Positions 27,075-35,949 of a stretch of DNA of 64,000 nucleotides are shown one piece after another. Below the pieces are notes generated by a model. The model worked only from the letters and a program-made list of their open reading frames with translations, ran no database searches and was not told where the DNA came from. Source of the stretch: Nisaea sediminum (GTDB lineage Bacteria; Pseudomonadota; Alphaproteobacteria; Thalassobaculales; Thalassobaculaceae); assembly GCF_014904705.1 (NCBI RefSeq), contig NZ_JACZCQ010000005.1:62001-126000 (forward strand), read 5' to 3'. Positions within the stretch are counted from its first letter, which is position 1, and each line of letters starts with the position of its first letter. A program made the position numbers and the translations under genes.

Positions 27075-29789
27075 ATGTTCGGCGCACTCGCCAAGGCCAT
27101 CTTCGGCTCGGAAAACGAGCGGACACTCAAACGCCTGCAGAAGACCGTTGACGAGATCAACGCCCTCGAGCCGGAAATCGCTGCACTCGACGACGCGGCG
27201 CTCGCGGCCAGGACCGACGCGTTCCGGGAACGGCTGAAGGCCGGCGCGACCCTCGACGACATCCTGCCCGAGGCCTTCGCAACCGTCCGCGAAGCGGCGA
27301 AGCGCGCGCTCGGGCAGCGCCATTTCGATGTCCAGCTGCTCGGCGGCATGGTCCTGCACCAGGGCCGCATCTCCGAGATGAAGACTGGCGAAGGCAAGAC
27401 CCTCGTCGCCACGCTCGCCGTCTATCTGAACGCGATCGAAGGCAAGGGCGTCCATGTCGTCACCGTGAACGACTACCTCGCCCGGCGCGACGCCGCCTGG
27501 ATGGGACAGGTCTACGATTTCCTTGGCCTTACGACCGGCTGCATCGTGCACGGGCTGACGGATGCCGAGCGCAAGGCGGCCTATGCCTGCGACGTCACCT
27601 ACGGGACCAACAACGAGTTCGGCTTCGATTATCTGCGCGACAATATGAAGTTCCGCCTGGAGGACATGGTCCAGCGCGACTTCAATTTCGCCATCGTCGA
27701 CGAGGTGGACTCGATCCTGATCGACGAGGCGCGGACTCCGCTGATCATCTCAGGCCCGGCCGAGGACAGTTCCGCGACCTACACGGCGATGAATGCCGTG
27801 ATACCCGGACTGGTTCCGGAAGATTACGAAAAGGACGAGAAGCAGCGGACCGTCGCCTTCACCGAGGCGGGCCAGGAGCACATAGAGGAGCTTCTGCGCG
27901 ACGCCGGGATGCTGCAGGAAGGCGGTCTCTACGACATCGCCAACGTCTCGCTGGTGCATCACGCAAACCAGGCGCTGCGTGCGCACCACCTTTTCGCCAA
28001 GGACACGGATTACATCGTCAAGGACGACAAGGTCGTCATCATCGACGAGTTCACCGGCCGCGCAATGGAAGGACGGCGCTATTCCGAGGGCCTGCATCAG
28101 GCGCTCGAGGCCAAGGAAGGCGTCACGATCCAGAACGAGAACCAGACCCTGGCCTCGATCACCTTCCAGAACTATTTCCGCCTCTATCCGAAGCTTGCCG
28201 GCATGACCGGCACGGCGATGACCGAGGCGACCGAATTCGCGGAGATCTACAAGCTCGAGGTCGTCGAGATCCCGACCAACGTCGATGTCGCGCGGAAGGA
28301 CCACGACGACGAGGTCTACCGGACCGCGGAAGAGAAATGGGACGCGATCATCGACACGATCGAGGAATGCCGGGGCAAGGGCCAGCCGGTGCTGGTCGGC
28401 ACGGTCTCGATCGAGAAGTCCGAGCTGCTCGCCGAGCTGATGAAGAAGCGCAAGATCCCGCACCAGGTGCTGAACGCGCGCTTCCACGAGCAGGAAGCCA
28501 CCATCATCGCCCAAGCGGGTCAGCCCGGCGCCGTCACGGTCGCCACGAACATGGCCGGCCGCGGCACCGACATCCAGCTCGGCGGCAATGCCGACATGCG
28601 GATCATGCTGGAACTCGGCCCGGAGCCGGATCCGGCGAAGGCCGAGACCATCCGCGGCGAGGTCGAGGCATCGAGGAAGCAGGTGCTCGATGCCGGCGGT
28701 CTCTACGTGATCGGCACCGAGCGGCACGAGAGCCGGCGGATCGACAACCAGCTGCGCGGCCGTTCCGGCCGTCAGGGCGATCCGGGCGCATCCAAGTTCT
28801 TCCTCTCGCTGGAAGACGACCTGATGCGCATCTTCGGGTCCGAGCGCATGGACGGCATGCTGCAGAAGCTCGGCCTGGAGAAGGGCGAGGCGATCGTCCA
28901 CAGCTGGATCAACAAGGCGCTGGAAAAGGCGCAGCAAAAGGTCGAGGCGCGAAACTTCGAGATCCGCAAGCAGCTGCTCAAGTATGACGACGTCATGAAC
29001 GACCAGCGCAAGGTGATCTTCGAGCAGCGCAAGGACATCATGCGCGCGCCGGAAGTCGCGGCCACGGTCGCCGACATGCGTCACGAGGTGATCGAGGACG
29101 TGGTCGCGCGCTGCATTCCGGAAGGCGCCTATTCCGAGCAATGGGACATTCCGGCCCTGCACGAGGAATGCCTCCGCCTGCTCGCCCTCGACCTGCCGGT
29201 CAAGGACTGGGCGGACGAGGAAGGCATCGCGGATCAGGAGATCCTCGAACGCATCACCAAGGCCTCGGACAACGCCATGGCGCAGAAGGCCGCGAATTAC
29301 GGCCCCGAAGTCATGCGCATGGCGGAAAAGAGCCTGCTGCTGCAGATCCTCGACCAGCAGTGGAAGGAGCATCTGCTCTCGCTCGACCATCTGCGCCAGG
29401 GCATCAACCTGCGCGCCTATGCGCAGAAGGATCCGCTGAACGAATACAAGCGCGAGGCCTTCAACCTGTTCGACGGCATGCTGACCGGCCTGCGGCAGAC
29501 CGTGACCGGCGTGCTCTCGCATCTCGAGATTCGCGTACAGGCTTCACCCGAGGAGATGGAAGCGCGGATGGCCGCCGAACGGGCTGCGCGCGAAATGCAT
29601 GAGGGCCGCGAGGATCCGGCGCTGCAGGGCGATGGCGAGGCTGCCGACGGCGAAACCATGGTCCGCAGCCGTCAAGGCGCCGCCGCGATCGATCCGAACG
29701 ACCCCGCAACCTGGGGCAAGGTGCCGCGCAACGCGGCCTGCCCGTGCGGGTCCGGCAAGAAATACAAACAGTGCCACGGCAAGATCTGA
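27075..29789 (+). CDS. secA: Protein translocase subunit SecA
   Basis: SecA is the ATPase that drives preproteins through SecYEG at the inner membrane. The 904-residue protein has Walker A MKTGEGKT (about 102-109), the [15 protein letters not shown] Walker B/DEAD region, [12 protein letters not shown] and [12 protein letters not shown] of the second motor domain, and a C-terminal zinc motif [13 protein letters not shown] that binds SecB and lipid. The ATG at 27075 gives the standard [11 protein letters not shown] start, with AGAGGT upstream. It has its own strong promoter and is followed by a hairpin. In relatives it faces the parvulin isomerase gene directly; here three genes separate them. 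Confidence 0.98.
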   Translation: MFGALAKAIFGSENERTLKRLQKTVDEINALEPEIAALDDAALAARTDAFRERLKAGATLDDILPEAFATVREAAKRALGQRHFDVQLLGGMVLHQGRISEMKTGEGKTLVATLAVYLNAIEGKGVHVVTVNDYLARRDAAWMGQVYDFLGLTTGCIVHGLTDAERKAAYACDVTYGTNNEFGFDYLRDNMKFRLEDMVQRDFNFAIVDEVDSILIDEARTPLIISGPAEDSSATYTAMNAVIPGLVPEDYEKDEKQRTVAFTEAGQEHIEELLRDAGMLQEGGLYDIANVSLVHHANQALRAHHLFAKDTDYIVKDDKVVIIDEFTGRAMEGRRYSEGLHQALEAKEGVTIQNENQTLASITFQNYFRLYPKLAGMTGTAMTEATEFAEIYKLEVVEIPTNVDVARKDHDDEVYRTAEEKWDAIIDTIEECRGKGQPVLVGTVSIEKSELLAELMKKRKIPHQVLNARFHEQEATIIAQAGQPGAVTVATNMAGRGTDIQLGGNADMRIMLELGPEPDPAKAETIRGEVEASRKQVLDAGGLYVIGTERHESRRIDNQLRGRSGRQGDPGASKFFLSLEDDLMRIFGSERMDGMLQKLGLEKGEAIVHSWINKALEKAQQKVEARNFEIRKQLLKYDDVMNDQRKVIFEQRKDIMRAPEVAATVADMRHEVIEDVVARCIPEGAYSEQWDIPALHEECLRLLALDLPVKDWADEEGIADQEILERITKASDNAMAQKAANYGPEVMRMAEKSLLLQILDQQWKEHLLSLDHLRQGINLRAYAQKDPLNEYKREAFNLFDGMLTGLRQTVTGVLSHLEIRVQASPEEMEARMAAERAAREMHEGREDPALQGDGEAADGETMVRSRQGAAAIDPNDPATWGKVPRNAACPCGSGKKYKQCHGKI

Positions 29790-29818
29790 ACCGGGGCTGA
29801 CGTCCGGGACGCCCCGGT
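29790..29818. terminator. Hairpin between secA and the convergent PAS-like gene
   Basis: ACCGGGGC (29790-29797) pairs perfectly with GCCCCGGT (29811-29818) around a 13-base loop, immediately after the secA stop and just before the stop of the convergent gene. There is no T tract, so termination strength is uncertain. Confidence 0.4.
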
Positions 29819-29819
29819 G

Positions 29820-30290
29820 TCAGCGCATCAGAGAGACGACCGTTCCGCGGTTTTCCAGAACAGTCACTTCGGCCAGGCCGGCCAAGACAAGTTCGACGTC
29901 ACCGTCCGCTCCGCCGAACGGCAGGCAGATGATGCGTATTCCTGCCGCTGTCGAAAGCACTGGCTCGCGATCCTCCGCCGACCGCCGGATGCAACGGGCC
30001 ACTGCCGGCGGGAGACCGCCTTTCGGAGCGGTCGTCGCGCCGATCGGGTTGCCGCCGAGCAGATCGGCCGCAGCCTCACCCGCAAATTCAACCTGGAAGC
30101 GTTGCCTGTCCTGATAGGCGAGAACCACGTGCGGCATCTCGTCGACCAGATCCGACAGAAACAGATTTTCCGATAGCGGCAGCGATGCGTCGGTACGCGA
30201 GAACTCCCAGTAGGTTCTCAATCCCCGCAAGACCGAGTCCACCCGGTCAGTAGATCCTGCACGCCGTTCTGGCCTGAAATCCAAGATCAT
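29820..30290 (-). CDS. PAS-domain-like protein of unknown function
   Basis: The 156-residue protein resembles the alphaproteobacterial single-domain PAS-type proteins: RGLRTYWEFSRTDASLPLSE, LVDEMPHVVLAY and RFQVEFAGEAAADLLGGNP suggest the N-terminal half of a PAS fold, and VELVLAGLAEVT the end strand. It has no output domain. It could be a small sensor or adaptor; function not assigned. The ATG at 30290 follows GGAGGGG closely. It converges on secA. About 276 bases upstream are non-coding apart from a GGCC-rich hairpin near 30536-30550. Confidence 0.6.
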   Translation of the reverse strand: MILDFRPERRAGSTDRVDSVLRGLRTYWEFSRTDASLPLSENLFLSDLVDEMPHVVLAYQDRQRFQVEFAGEAAADLLGGNPIGATTAPKGGLPPAVARCIRRSAEDREPVLSTAAGIRIICLPFGGADGDVELVLAGLAEVTVLENRGTVVSLMR

Positions 30291-30566
30291 GAGCCCCTCC
30301 TTCGGCGTTGCCATGCGCCGTGGCTATGGACGGTCGAAGACGATTTTTCGCTCCTGCAGACCGCCTTTTGCCAGCTCCCCAATTCGTTTTCGTTCCGCGG
30401 ACAGACTGTCTTGATGACGTTTGCAGAGCCGCAGATCCGGCCGCATCCCTTAAGACGCAGCACCAGATCGTATGTGACATGGAACCCGACTGCAATGTGA
30501 CTTCCGGGCTGCAAATGTTTTTCAATTATGGATATCGGCCCGGCAGGCCGGTCGAATGCGCCTGCG

Positions 30567-31127
30567 TCAGAGGGCCGGGCGTTCGGCTGCGTCCCTGACG
30601 GCGGCGATCCTCTGGATACAGGCGGGACGCGGCGTGCTCACCGTCAAGTCCTCGAACGCCACCACCCGCAGCTCCGGACGGCAGAGGATCAGCAACTCCT
30701 CCCGGTGCAGCAGAAAGTCCGGGTTCGAGGGCCGCCCGTAGGCCTCGTTCCCCAGCGCGAAGGTCTCGTAAATGAGGATCCCGCCGGGCGCGACCGCCGC
30801 GATGATATCGCGCATGGCCGGACGGTAGAGATAGTTGGTGACGACCACACAGCCGAAGGTCCGGCTTTTCAGCGGCCACGGCCTCCCGGCCTCGAGGTCC
30901 GAGGCGACGAGTTCGACACGCGCATCCGCCGCCATATCGGCGACGCGCGAAATATCCTGATCCAGCAGGACGACCGGATTTCCCCGTGCCCGGAAAAAGC
31001 GACCGTGCCGGCCAGCGCCGCAGGCCACATCGAGGACCTCCGCATCCCGCGGAACCCGTTCGGCGAACCGCACGACCCATTCCGACGGTTTGGCCATTGG
31101 GCCTGCGGCGGAACTGACCGTGCTCAT
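30567..31127 (-). CDS. Class I SAM-dependent methyltransferase (TehB-like)
   Basis: The 186-residue protein has SAM motif VLDVACGAGRHGRFF, an aspartate after strand 2 (VLLDQDIS) and post-motif TNYLYRP. It resembles TehB-like/small-molecule methyltransferases; the acceptor is unknown. The ATG at 31127 overlaps the stop of the aminotransferase-SDR fusion by four bases (ATGA), so both are translated together and probably act on the same pathway. An internal ATG at 31097 is an alternative start. Confidence 0.8.
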   Translation of the reverse strand: MSTVSSAAGPMAKPSEWVVRFAERVPRDAEVLDVACGAGRHGRFFRARGNPVVLLDQDISRVADMAADARVELVASDLEAGRPWPLKSRTFGCVVVTNYLYRPAMRDIIAAVAPGGILIYETFALGNEAYGRPSNPDFLLHREELLILCRPELRVVAFEDLTVSTPRPACIQRIAAVRDAAERPAL

Positions 31128-33262
31128 GGTGCGGCCTCTGCGGATGCGACGACCGGAACGATCGCGCCGGAGTAACTGCATTCCGGGACGGCAAGGCGGA
31201 GAAAGACCGGGCCGGCGGCCTCGACCGGCGTGACGGAGCGGGGATCCTCGTCGGGAAAGGCCGAGGCGCGCATTCCGGTCTGCATCGCGCCCGGATCGAC
31301 TGCATTGATCTTGAGACCGAATTTGCGGTTCTCGGCGGCGTAAGCCCGCATCATCGCTTCAAGCCCCGCCTTGCTCGCCGCATAGGCGCTCCAGTCCGCG
31401 TGCGCCCCGCGCGCCGCACCGGAAGTGACGAAAATACAGCGTCCCGCGTCCGAGAATGCGAGGAAGGGATGCAACAGCCGCAGAAGCCGGAACGGCGCCG
31501 TCAGATTGACGCCGATCACCTCGTCCCAGACTTTTGAGTCGAGAGCCGCAAGTGGTTCCAGCTCGCCAAGCAGCGCCGCATTCAGAACGAGAATATCGAG
31601 CCGACCGCCCTGCCGCTCGATCTCGGCCATGAGAGCCGCTTCTGCCTTGCCGTCCGACCGCGACAGATCCGCGGCCACCGGGACCGCCCGGCCGCCTTCG
31701 GACTCGATCTCCGCCCTCCGCGCCTCCAGCGCCGCCGCGTCCCGCGCGACGGTCAGGACGGTCGCTCCCGCCCGCGCAAAGGTCCTCGCGACCTCGGCGC
31801 CGATCCCGCGCGAGGCGCCGGTCACCAGCGCGACCCGTCCGGCAAGCGGCTTGTCCGCCTCATGCACCGCTTCGGCAAGTTTCTGGTCCTCGGCAATAAT
31901 GCCGAGCTCGTGCCGGATGTCCTCGAGCGCCGCCTCCAGCGTGTCGACGATGTCGTCGACCTGTTCCTTCGTGACGACGAAGGGCGGCGCGATCAGCAGC
32001 GTGTCCCGGACGGCCCGCACGATGATGCCGCGCGCCTTGAGATTCTCGCGGCAGACCGCGGCGACAACGCCAGGCGGATCGAAGAATTGATGCCGCGCCT
32101 TGTCCTGGATCAGCTCCACCGCCCCAAGCAGCCCGAGCCCCCGCACCTCGCCGACCAGCGGATGCGCCGCGAGCCGGGCCAGCGTCGAACAGAAATAGGG
32201 ACCGATATCGTCCCGCACCCGTTCCACCAGCCGCTCTCGCTTCAGGATCGCCAGGTTCTCCAGCGCGACCGCCGCCGCGACGGGATGGCCGGAATAGGTG
32301 AAGCCATGCGCGAGACCGCCCTCGGCATCGCGCAGGACCTCTGCGATCGGATCCGAGATCATCAGGGCGGAGATCGGCTGGTAACCGGACGAGAGCCCCT
32401 TGGCCAAGGTCATGAAATCCGGGCTGAGACCGAACAGCTCGGCGGCCGACCAGGCGCCGAGCCGGCCGAAAGCGCTGATCACCTCGTCGAGCGCGAACAG
32501 CACGTCGTGCTTCTGGCAGATCCGCTGCACCTCCGCGAGATAACCCTCCGGTGGAAAGATCAGGCCGCCCGCGCCCTGGATCGGCTCGCAGATGAAAAGC
32601 GCGACATTCTCCGCGCCGAGTTCCTCGATCTTTCGCTCCAGCGCGAGCGCCGCCTGTGCGGCGAAGGCGGCTTCCGGCATCTCGTGGCCGTGCAGGAACC
32701 GGTAGGGTGCATGGATATGGGCGAAATCGGGCAGACCGGTACCGCCCTGCGCATGCATCGCGCCGATGCCGCCGGCACTGAGCGCCGCCAGGGTCGAGCC
32801 GTGATAGCCCTCCTCCCGGCCGATCACGATGCGCTTCTGCGGTTTTCCGACCTTCTGCCAGTAGAAGCGGGCGAGCCGTATCGCGCTGTCGCAGACTTCC
32901 GAGCCCGAATTGGCAAAGATCGCGGTGTTGAGATGCCCCGGCATCAGCGCGGCGAGAGTCTCCGCAAGCTCCGCCGTCGGCCCCGTGGTGGTATTGAAGA
33001 ATGTGTTGTAATAGGCCAGCCGCTGCATCTGCCTGGCGGCCACGTCGGCGAGCTCCTTGCGCCCGTAGCCGACATTGACGCACCAGAGGCCGGCCAGCGC
33101 ATCGAGATAGCGGTGCCCCTGGTCGTCCCAGAGATAGCAGCCCTCGCCGCGCTCTATGACAGTGGCGCCGCCGGAGGCTTCCAGTTCCCGATTGTCGGTG
33201 AAGGGATGCAGATGATGCGCGGCGTCGCGTTGCCCCAGCGTCCTGCCGTCCGTCTCGCTCAT
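31124..33262 (-). CDS. Class III aminotransferase fused to a short-chain dehydrogenase/reductase
   Basis: The 712-residue protein is two enzymes in one. Residues about 20-455 form a PLP-dependent class III (omega) aminotransferase, with DALAGLWCVNVGYGR, NSGSEVCDSAIRLAR, DEVISAFGRLG and the PLP lysine in TLAKGLSSGYQPIS. After a short linker, residues about 474-712 form a complete SDR: TGASRGIG, LNAAL, catalytic Ser614 in VTSGAARG and Tyr627/Lys631 in YAASK. The reading frame is continuous, with no sign of a frameshift join. A transaminase making an aldehyde or ketone that the SDR reduces is plausible but inferred. The ATG at 33262 follows a GGGGGA; another at 33286 is less likely. It overlaps the methyltransferase gene downstream. 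Confidence 0.88.
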   Translation of the reverse strand: MSETDGRTLGQRDAAHHLHPFTDNRELEASGGATVIERGEGCYLWDDQGHRYLDALAGLWCVNVGYGRKELADVAARQMQRLAYYNTFFNTTTGPTAELAETLAALMPGHLNTAIFANSGSEVCDSAIRLARFYWQKVGKPQKRIVIGREEGYHGSTLAALSAGGIGAMHAQGGTGLPDFAHIHAPYRFLHGHEMPEAAFAAQAALALERKIEELGAENVALFICEPIQGAGGLIFPPEGYLAEVQRICQKHDVLFALDEVISAFGRLGAWSAAELFGLSPDFMTLAKGLSSGYQPISALMISDPIAEVLRDAEGGLAHGFTYSGHPVAAAVALENLAILKRERLVERVRDDIGPYFCSTLARLAAHPLVGEVRGLGLLGAVELIQDKARHQFFDPPGVVAAVCRENLKARGIIVRAVRDTLLIAPPFVVTKEQVDDIVDTLEAALEDIRHELGIIAEDQKLAEAVHEADKPLAGRVALVTGASRGIGAEVARTFARAGATVLTVARDAAALEARRAEIESEGGRAVPVAADLSRSDGKAEAALMAEIERQGGRLDILVLNAALLGELEPLAALDSKVWDEVIGVNLTAPFRLLRLLHPFLAFSDAGRCIFVTSGAARGAHADWSAYAASKAGLEAMMRAYAAENRKFGLKINAVDPGAMQTGMRASAFPDEDPRSVTPVEAAGPVFLRLAVPECSYSGAIVPVVASAEAAP

Positions 33263-33363
33263 AATGTGTCCCCCACGCAACGACACACTGGCTAATTAGC
33301 AATTATTACACTATTTCGACCACATGCTATTTCATACTGACAGGACATGACTGGATCTGTTGG

Positions 33364-33816
33364 ATGATCAAATACCGACTGCGTTGCGACTCCGATCACG
33401 GCTTCGACGCCTGGTTTCCGAACAGTGCCGCTTATGACAAGCAAGCGGATCTGGGCCTGCTGACCTGTCCGACCTGCGGCTCGACATCCGTGTCCAAAGC
33501 CCTGATGGCCCCGAACGTCTCCAGTTCGAAGAAAAAGGCCGACCGCGAAGCCGAGGGCCAATCCGTTCCCGCCGTCAGCCAGATGACGCCCGAAATGGCC
33601 GCCATCCGCGAAAAGCTCATCGCGCTCCGGACCGAGGTCGAGAGCAAATTCGACTATGTCGGCAAGGAATTCGCCGAAGAGGCCCGGAAGATCCACTACG
33701 GCGAGAAGGATCCGCACGGGATCTATGGAGAGACTACGCCGGCCGAGGCGCAGGCCCTGCGCGAGGAGGGAATCGAGTTCGCACCGATACCCTGGGTGCC
33801 GAAAGGCGACGCCTAG
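33364..33816 (+). CDS. DUF1178 family protein
   Basis: The 150-residue protein starts MIKYRLRCDSDHGFDAWF and contains CPTCGS, two cysteine sites typical of the DUF1178 family and possibly zinc-binding. The C-terminal part has the conserved IHYGEKDPHGIYGETT and the end IPWVPKGDA. Function of the family is unknown. The gene converges on ubiG with overlapping stop codons. Upstream is a 10-base perfect palindrome, GCTAATTAGC, at 33290-33299. Confidence 0.88.
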   Translation: MIKYRLRCDSDHGFDAWFPNSAAYDKQADLGLLTCPTCGSTSVSKALMAPNVSSSKKKADREAEGQSVPAVSQMTPEMAAIREKLIALRTEVESKFDYVGKEFAEEARKIHYGEKDPHGIYGETTPAEAQALREEGIEFAPIPWVPKGDA

Positions 33817-34577
33817 GCGAGAGCTGACGGCTTCACCGCGAACATCGCGTAATTGATCGCAAGATCGGCCGACCGCGAGAAGCTGTCGGCCAGCGGGTCG
33901 AAGCGGATACCGGTCTGTTCCACAACTTTCAGCCCCGCCTCGGCCAGCAGACCGCGCAACTCGTCGGGCGTCAGGAATTGCCGCCAGTCATGGGTCCCCG
34001 GCGGGACCCAGCGCAGCAGATACTCGGCTGCGAACTTCCCGAAGAGCAGCGACTTCCCCGTCCGGTTCAGGGTGGTCACGAAGACCGCGCCGCCGGGCCG
34101 GACGAGCCGCGCCAGCGATGCGGCGAACAGCGCCGGGTCGGCGACATGTTCGATAACTTCCGAAGCGACCACCGCATCGAAAGCCTCCGGCATCTCCTCG
34201 GCAAGCGTCTCCGCGAGCGAGACACGGTAATCGATCTCGAGCCCGCCCTCGGCAGCGTGCACCGCCGCGGTGCGGATGGTCTTTTCCTCGGCGTCGATCC
34301 CGGTCATCGCCGCGCCCAACCTGGTCAGCGGCTCCGACAGCAAACCGCCGCCGCACCCGATATCCAGCATCCTGAGACCCGCGAACGGCACCGCGGCCTT
34401 GTCGTCGCGGGCGAAGTGATCGCCCATCCATTCGCGAATCAGCGCGAGGCGGACCGGCGTGAACTTGTGCAGCGGCGCGAACGGCCCGCGCATGTCCCAC
34501 CATTCTTCCGCCACCGCGGAAAAGCGCCGGACGTCCTCGGGATCGATCGTGCTCCTGGCCATATTCTTTTCAATCAT
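33813..34577 (-). CDS. ubiG: Bifunctional ubiquinone O-methyltransferase UbiG
   Basis: UbiG carries out both O-methylations of ubiquinone synthesis at the membrane surface. The 254-residue protein has the family start TIDPEDVRRFSAVAEEWWD, SAM motif LDIGCGGGLLSEPL, VVASEVIEHV and the membrane-associated HDWRQFLTPDEL region. The ATG at 34577 with GGAG is chosen; one at 34562 is also possible. It is divergent from lysC, an arrangement common in Alphaproteobacteria. Confidence 0.95.
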   Translation of the reverse strand: MIEKNMARSTIDPEDVRRFSAVAEEWWDMRGPFAPLHKFTPVRLALIREWMGDHFARDDKAAVPFAGLRMLDIGCGGGLLSEPLTRLGAAMTGIDAEEKTIRTAAVHAAEGGLEIDYRVSLAETLAEEMPEAFDAVVASEVIEHVADPALFAASLARLVRPGGAVFVTTLNRTGKSLLFGKFAAEYLLRWVPPGTHDWRQFLTPDELRGLLAEAGLKVVEQTGIRFDPLADSFSRSADLAINYAMFAVKPSALA

Positions 34578-34608
34578 GGGTGCTCCGATGCCGTGCCGGA
34601 ACCCGCGC

Positions 34609-34637
34609 TTGCCCGGGATGCGGCGTATCGCTATGTA
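34609..34637 (+). promoter_or_regulatory. Predicted lysC promoter
   Basis: TTGCCC (34609-34614) and TATGTA (34632-34637) are separated by 17 bases, about 70-80 bases before the lysC ATG. The downstream leader contains a short hairpin (GGAA/TTCC). Confidence 0.4.
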
Positions 34638-34715
34638 TAGCCTCGCCCGGGGCCATTAGGAATGTTCGCGTTCCGGTATTGGGCATTGGGGTACACTCCT
34701 GAAAAGCGGAACGAA

Positions 34716-35945
34716 ATGGCGCGTATCGTGCAAAAGTTCGGCGGCACGTCGGTCGCCGATATTGAGCGCATCAGAAATGTGGCGCTCCGGGTAAAGAAGG
34801 AAGTCGACGCGGGCAACGAGGTCGCGGTCGTCGTCTCGGCCATGGCCGGGGTGACCAACCAGCTCGTCGCCTATGCGCGCGAGATGAGCGTGCTGCATGA
34901 CGCGCGGGAATACGACGCCATCGTCGCGACCGGCGAACAGGTGACAAGCGGCCTCCTCGCGATGGCGCTGCAAAATCTCGGTATCAACGCCCGATCGTGG
35001 CTCGGCTGGCAGCTACCGTTCAAGACCGACGGCGTGCACAGCAAGGCGCGGATCGAGAGCATCGAGACCGCGGAGATCATCAAGCGCTTCGAACAGGGCC
35101 AGGTCGCCGTGCTGGCCGGTTTCCAGGGCATCGGCCCGGACAACCGGATCACCACGCTGGGTCGCGGCGGCTCAGACACCACGGCGGTCGCTCTGGCGGC
35201 GGCGCTGAACGCGGACCGCTGCGATATCTACACCGACGTCGACGGGGTCTATACGACGAACCCGCGGATCGTGCCCTCGGCGCGGAAGATCGAAAAGATC
35301 ACCTACGAGGAAATGTTGGAACTGGCCTCGCAGGGGGCCAAGGTACTGGAGACGCGCTCCGTCGCGCTCGCCATGCGGAACAATGTCAGGCTGCAGGTGC
35401 TCTCGAGCTTCGTCGACGCTCCCGGCACCCTGATCTGTGATGAGGATGAGATCGTGGAACAGAATGTCGTCAGCGGCATCGCCTACAGCCCCGAAGAGGC
35501 AAAAGTCACCGTGCGCCACGTGCCGGACCGTCCGGGCGTCGCCGCCTCCATCTTCGGCAGCCTCGCCGACGCGGCGGTCAATGTGGACATGATCGTCCAG
35601 AACGTGACCGAGGACGGCAACACCACGGACATGACCTTCACCATCGGCAAGACCGATCTGGAACGTGCCAAGCAGGTGCTTGAGAAGCTGCGCGACGAAC
35701 TCGGTTTCCGCGAGATCAATGCGGATCCGAATGTCGCGAAGGTCTCCGTCGTTGGCGTCGGCATGCGCTCGCAGCCGGGCGTCGCGAAGACCATGTTCCG
35801 CACGCTCTCCGACAAGGGAATCAACATCCAGGTGATCTCGACCTCAGAGATCAAGGTCAGCGTCCTGATCGCCGCCGAATATACCGAACTCGCGGTCCGC
35901 GCCCTTCATACCGCCTACGGCCTCGACGGCCCGCCGGCAAGCTGA
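34716..35945 (+). CDS. lysC: Aspartate kinase
   Basis: Aspartate kinase phosphorylates aspartate, opening synthesis of lysine, threonine, methionine and diaminopimelate. The 409-residue protein has KFGGTSVAD, GEQVTSGLL, GRGGSDTTAVALA and DVDGVYTTNPR in the kinase domain, and two ACT domains after about residue 260 (RPGVAASIFGSL, VSVVGVGMRSQPGVA) for feedback control. The ATG at 34716 gives the usual MARIVQKFGG start; an earlier in-frame ATG at 34662 is not supported. ptsP follows four bases after its stop. Confidence 0.96.
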   Translation: MARIVQKFGGTSVADIERIRNVALRVKKEVDAGNEVAVVVSAMAGVTNQLVAYAREMSVLHDAREYDAIVATGEQVTSGLLAMALQNLGINARSWLGWQLPFKTDGVHSKARIESIETAEIIKRFEQGQVAVLAGFQGIGPDNRITTLGRGGSDTTAVALAAALNADRCDIYTDVDGVYTTNPRIVPSARKIEKITYEEMLELASQGAKVLETRSVALAMRNNVRLQVLSSFVDAPGTLICDEDEIVEQNVVSGIAYSPEEAKVTVRHVPDRPGVAASIFGSLADAAVNVDMIVQNVTEDGNTTDMTFTIGKTDLERAKQVLEKLRDELGFREINADPNVAKVSVVGVGMRSQPGVAKTMFRTLSDKGINIQVISTSEIKVSVLIAAEYTELAVRALHTAYGLDGPPAS

Positions 35946-35949
35946 CCCG

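Noticed and set aside
27750-29522. Long open frame (590 codons) antisense to secA
   Set aside because: It mirrors the secA codon pattern, has low-complexity composition typical of GC-rich antisense frames and no ribosome site; secA is unambiguous.
33290-33299. Perfect palindrome GCTAATTAGC as an operator
   Set aside because: A single 10-base palindrome in an AT-rich gap can arise by chance; noted with the neighbouring gene but not claimed as a site.
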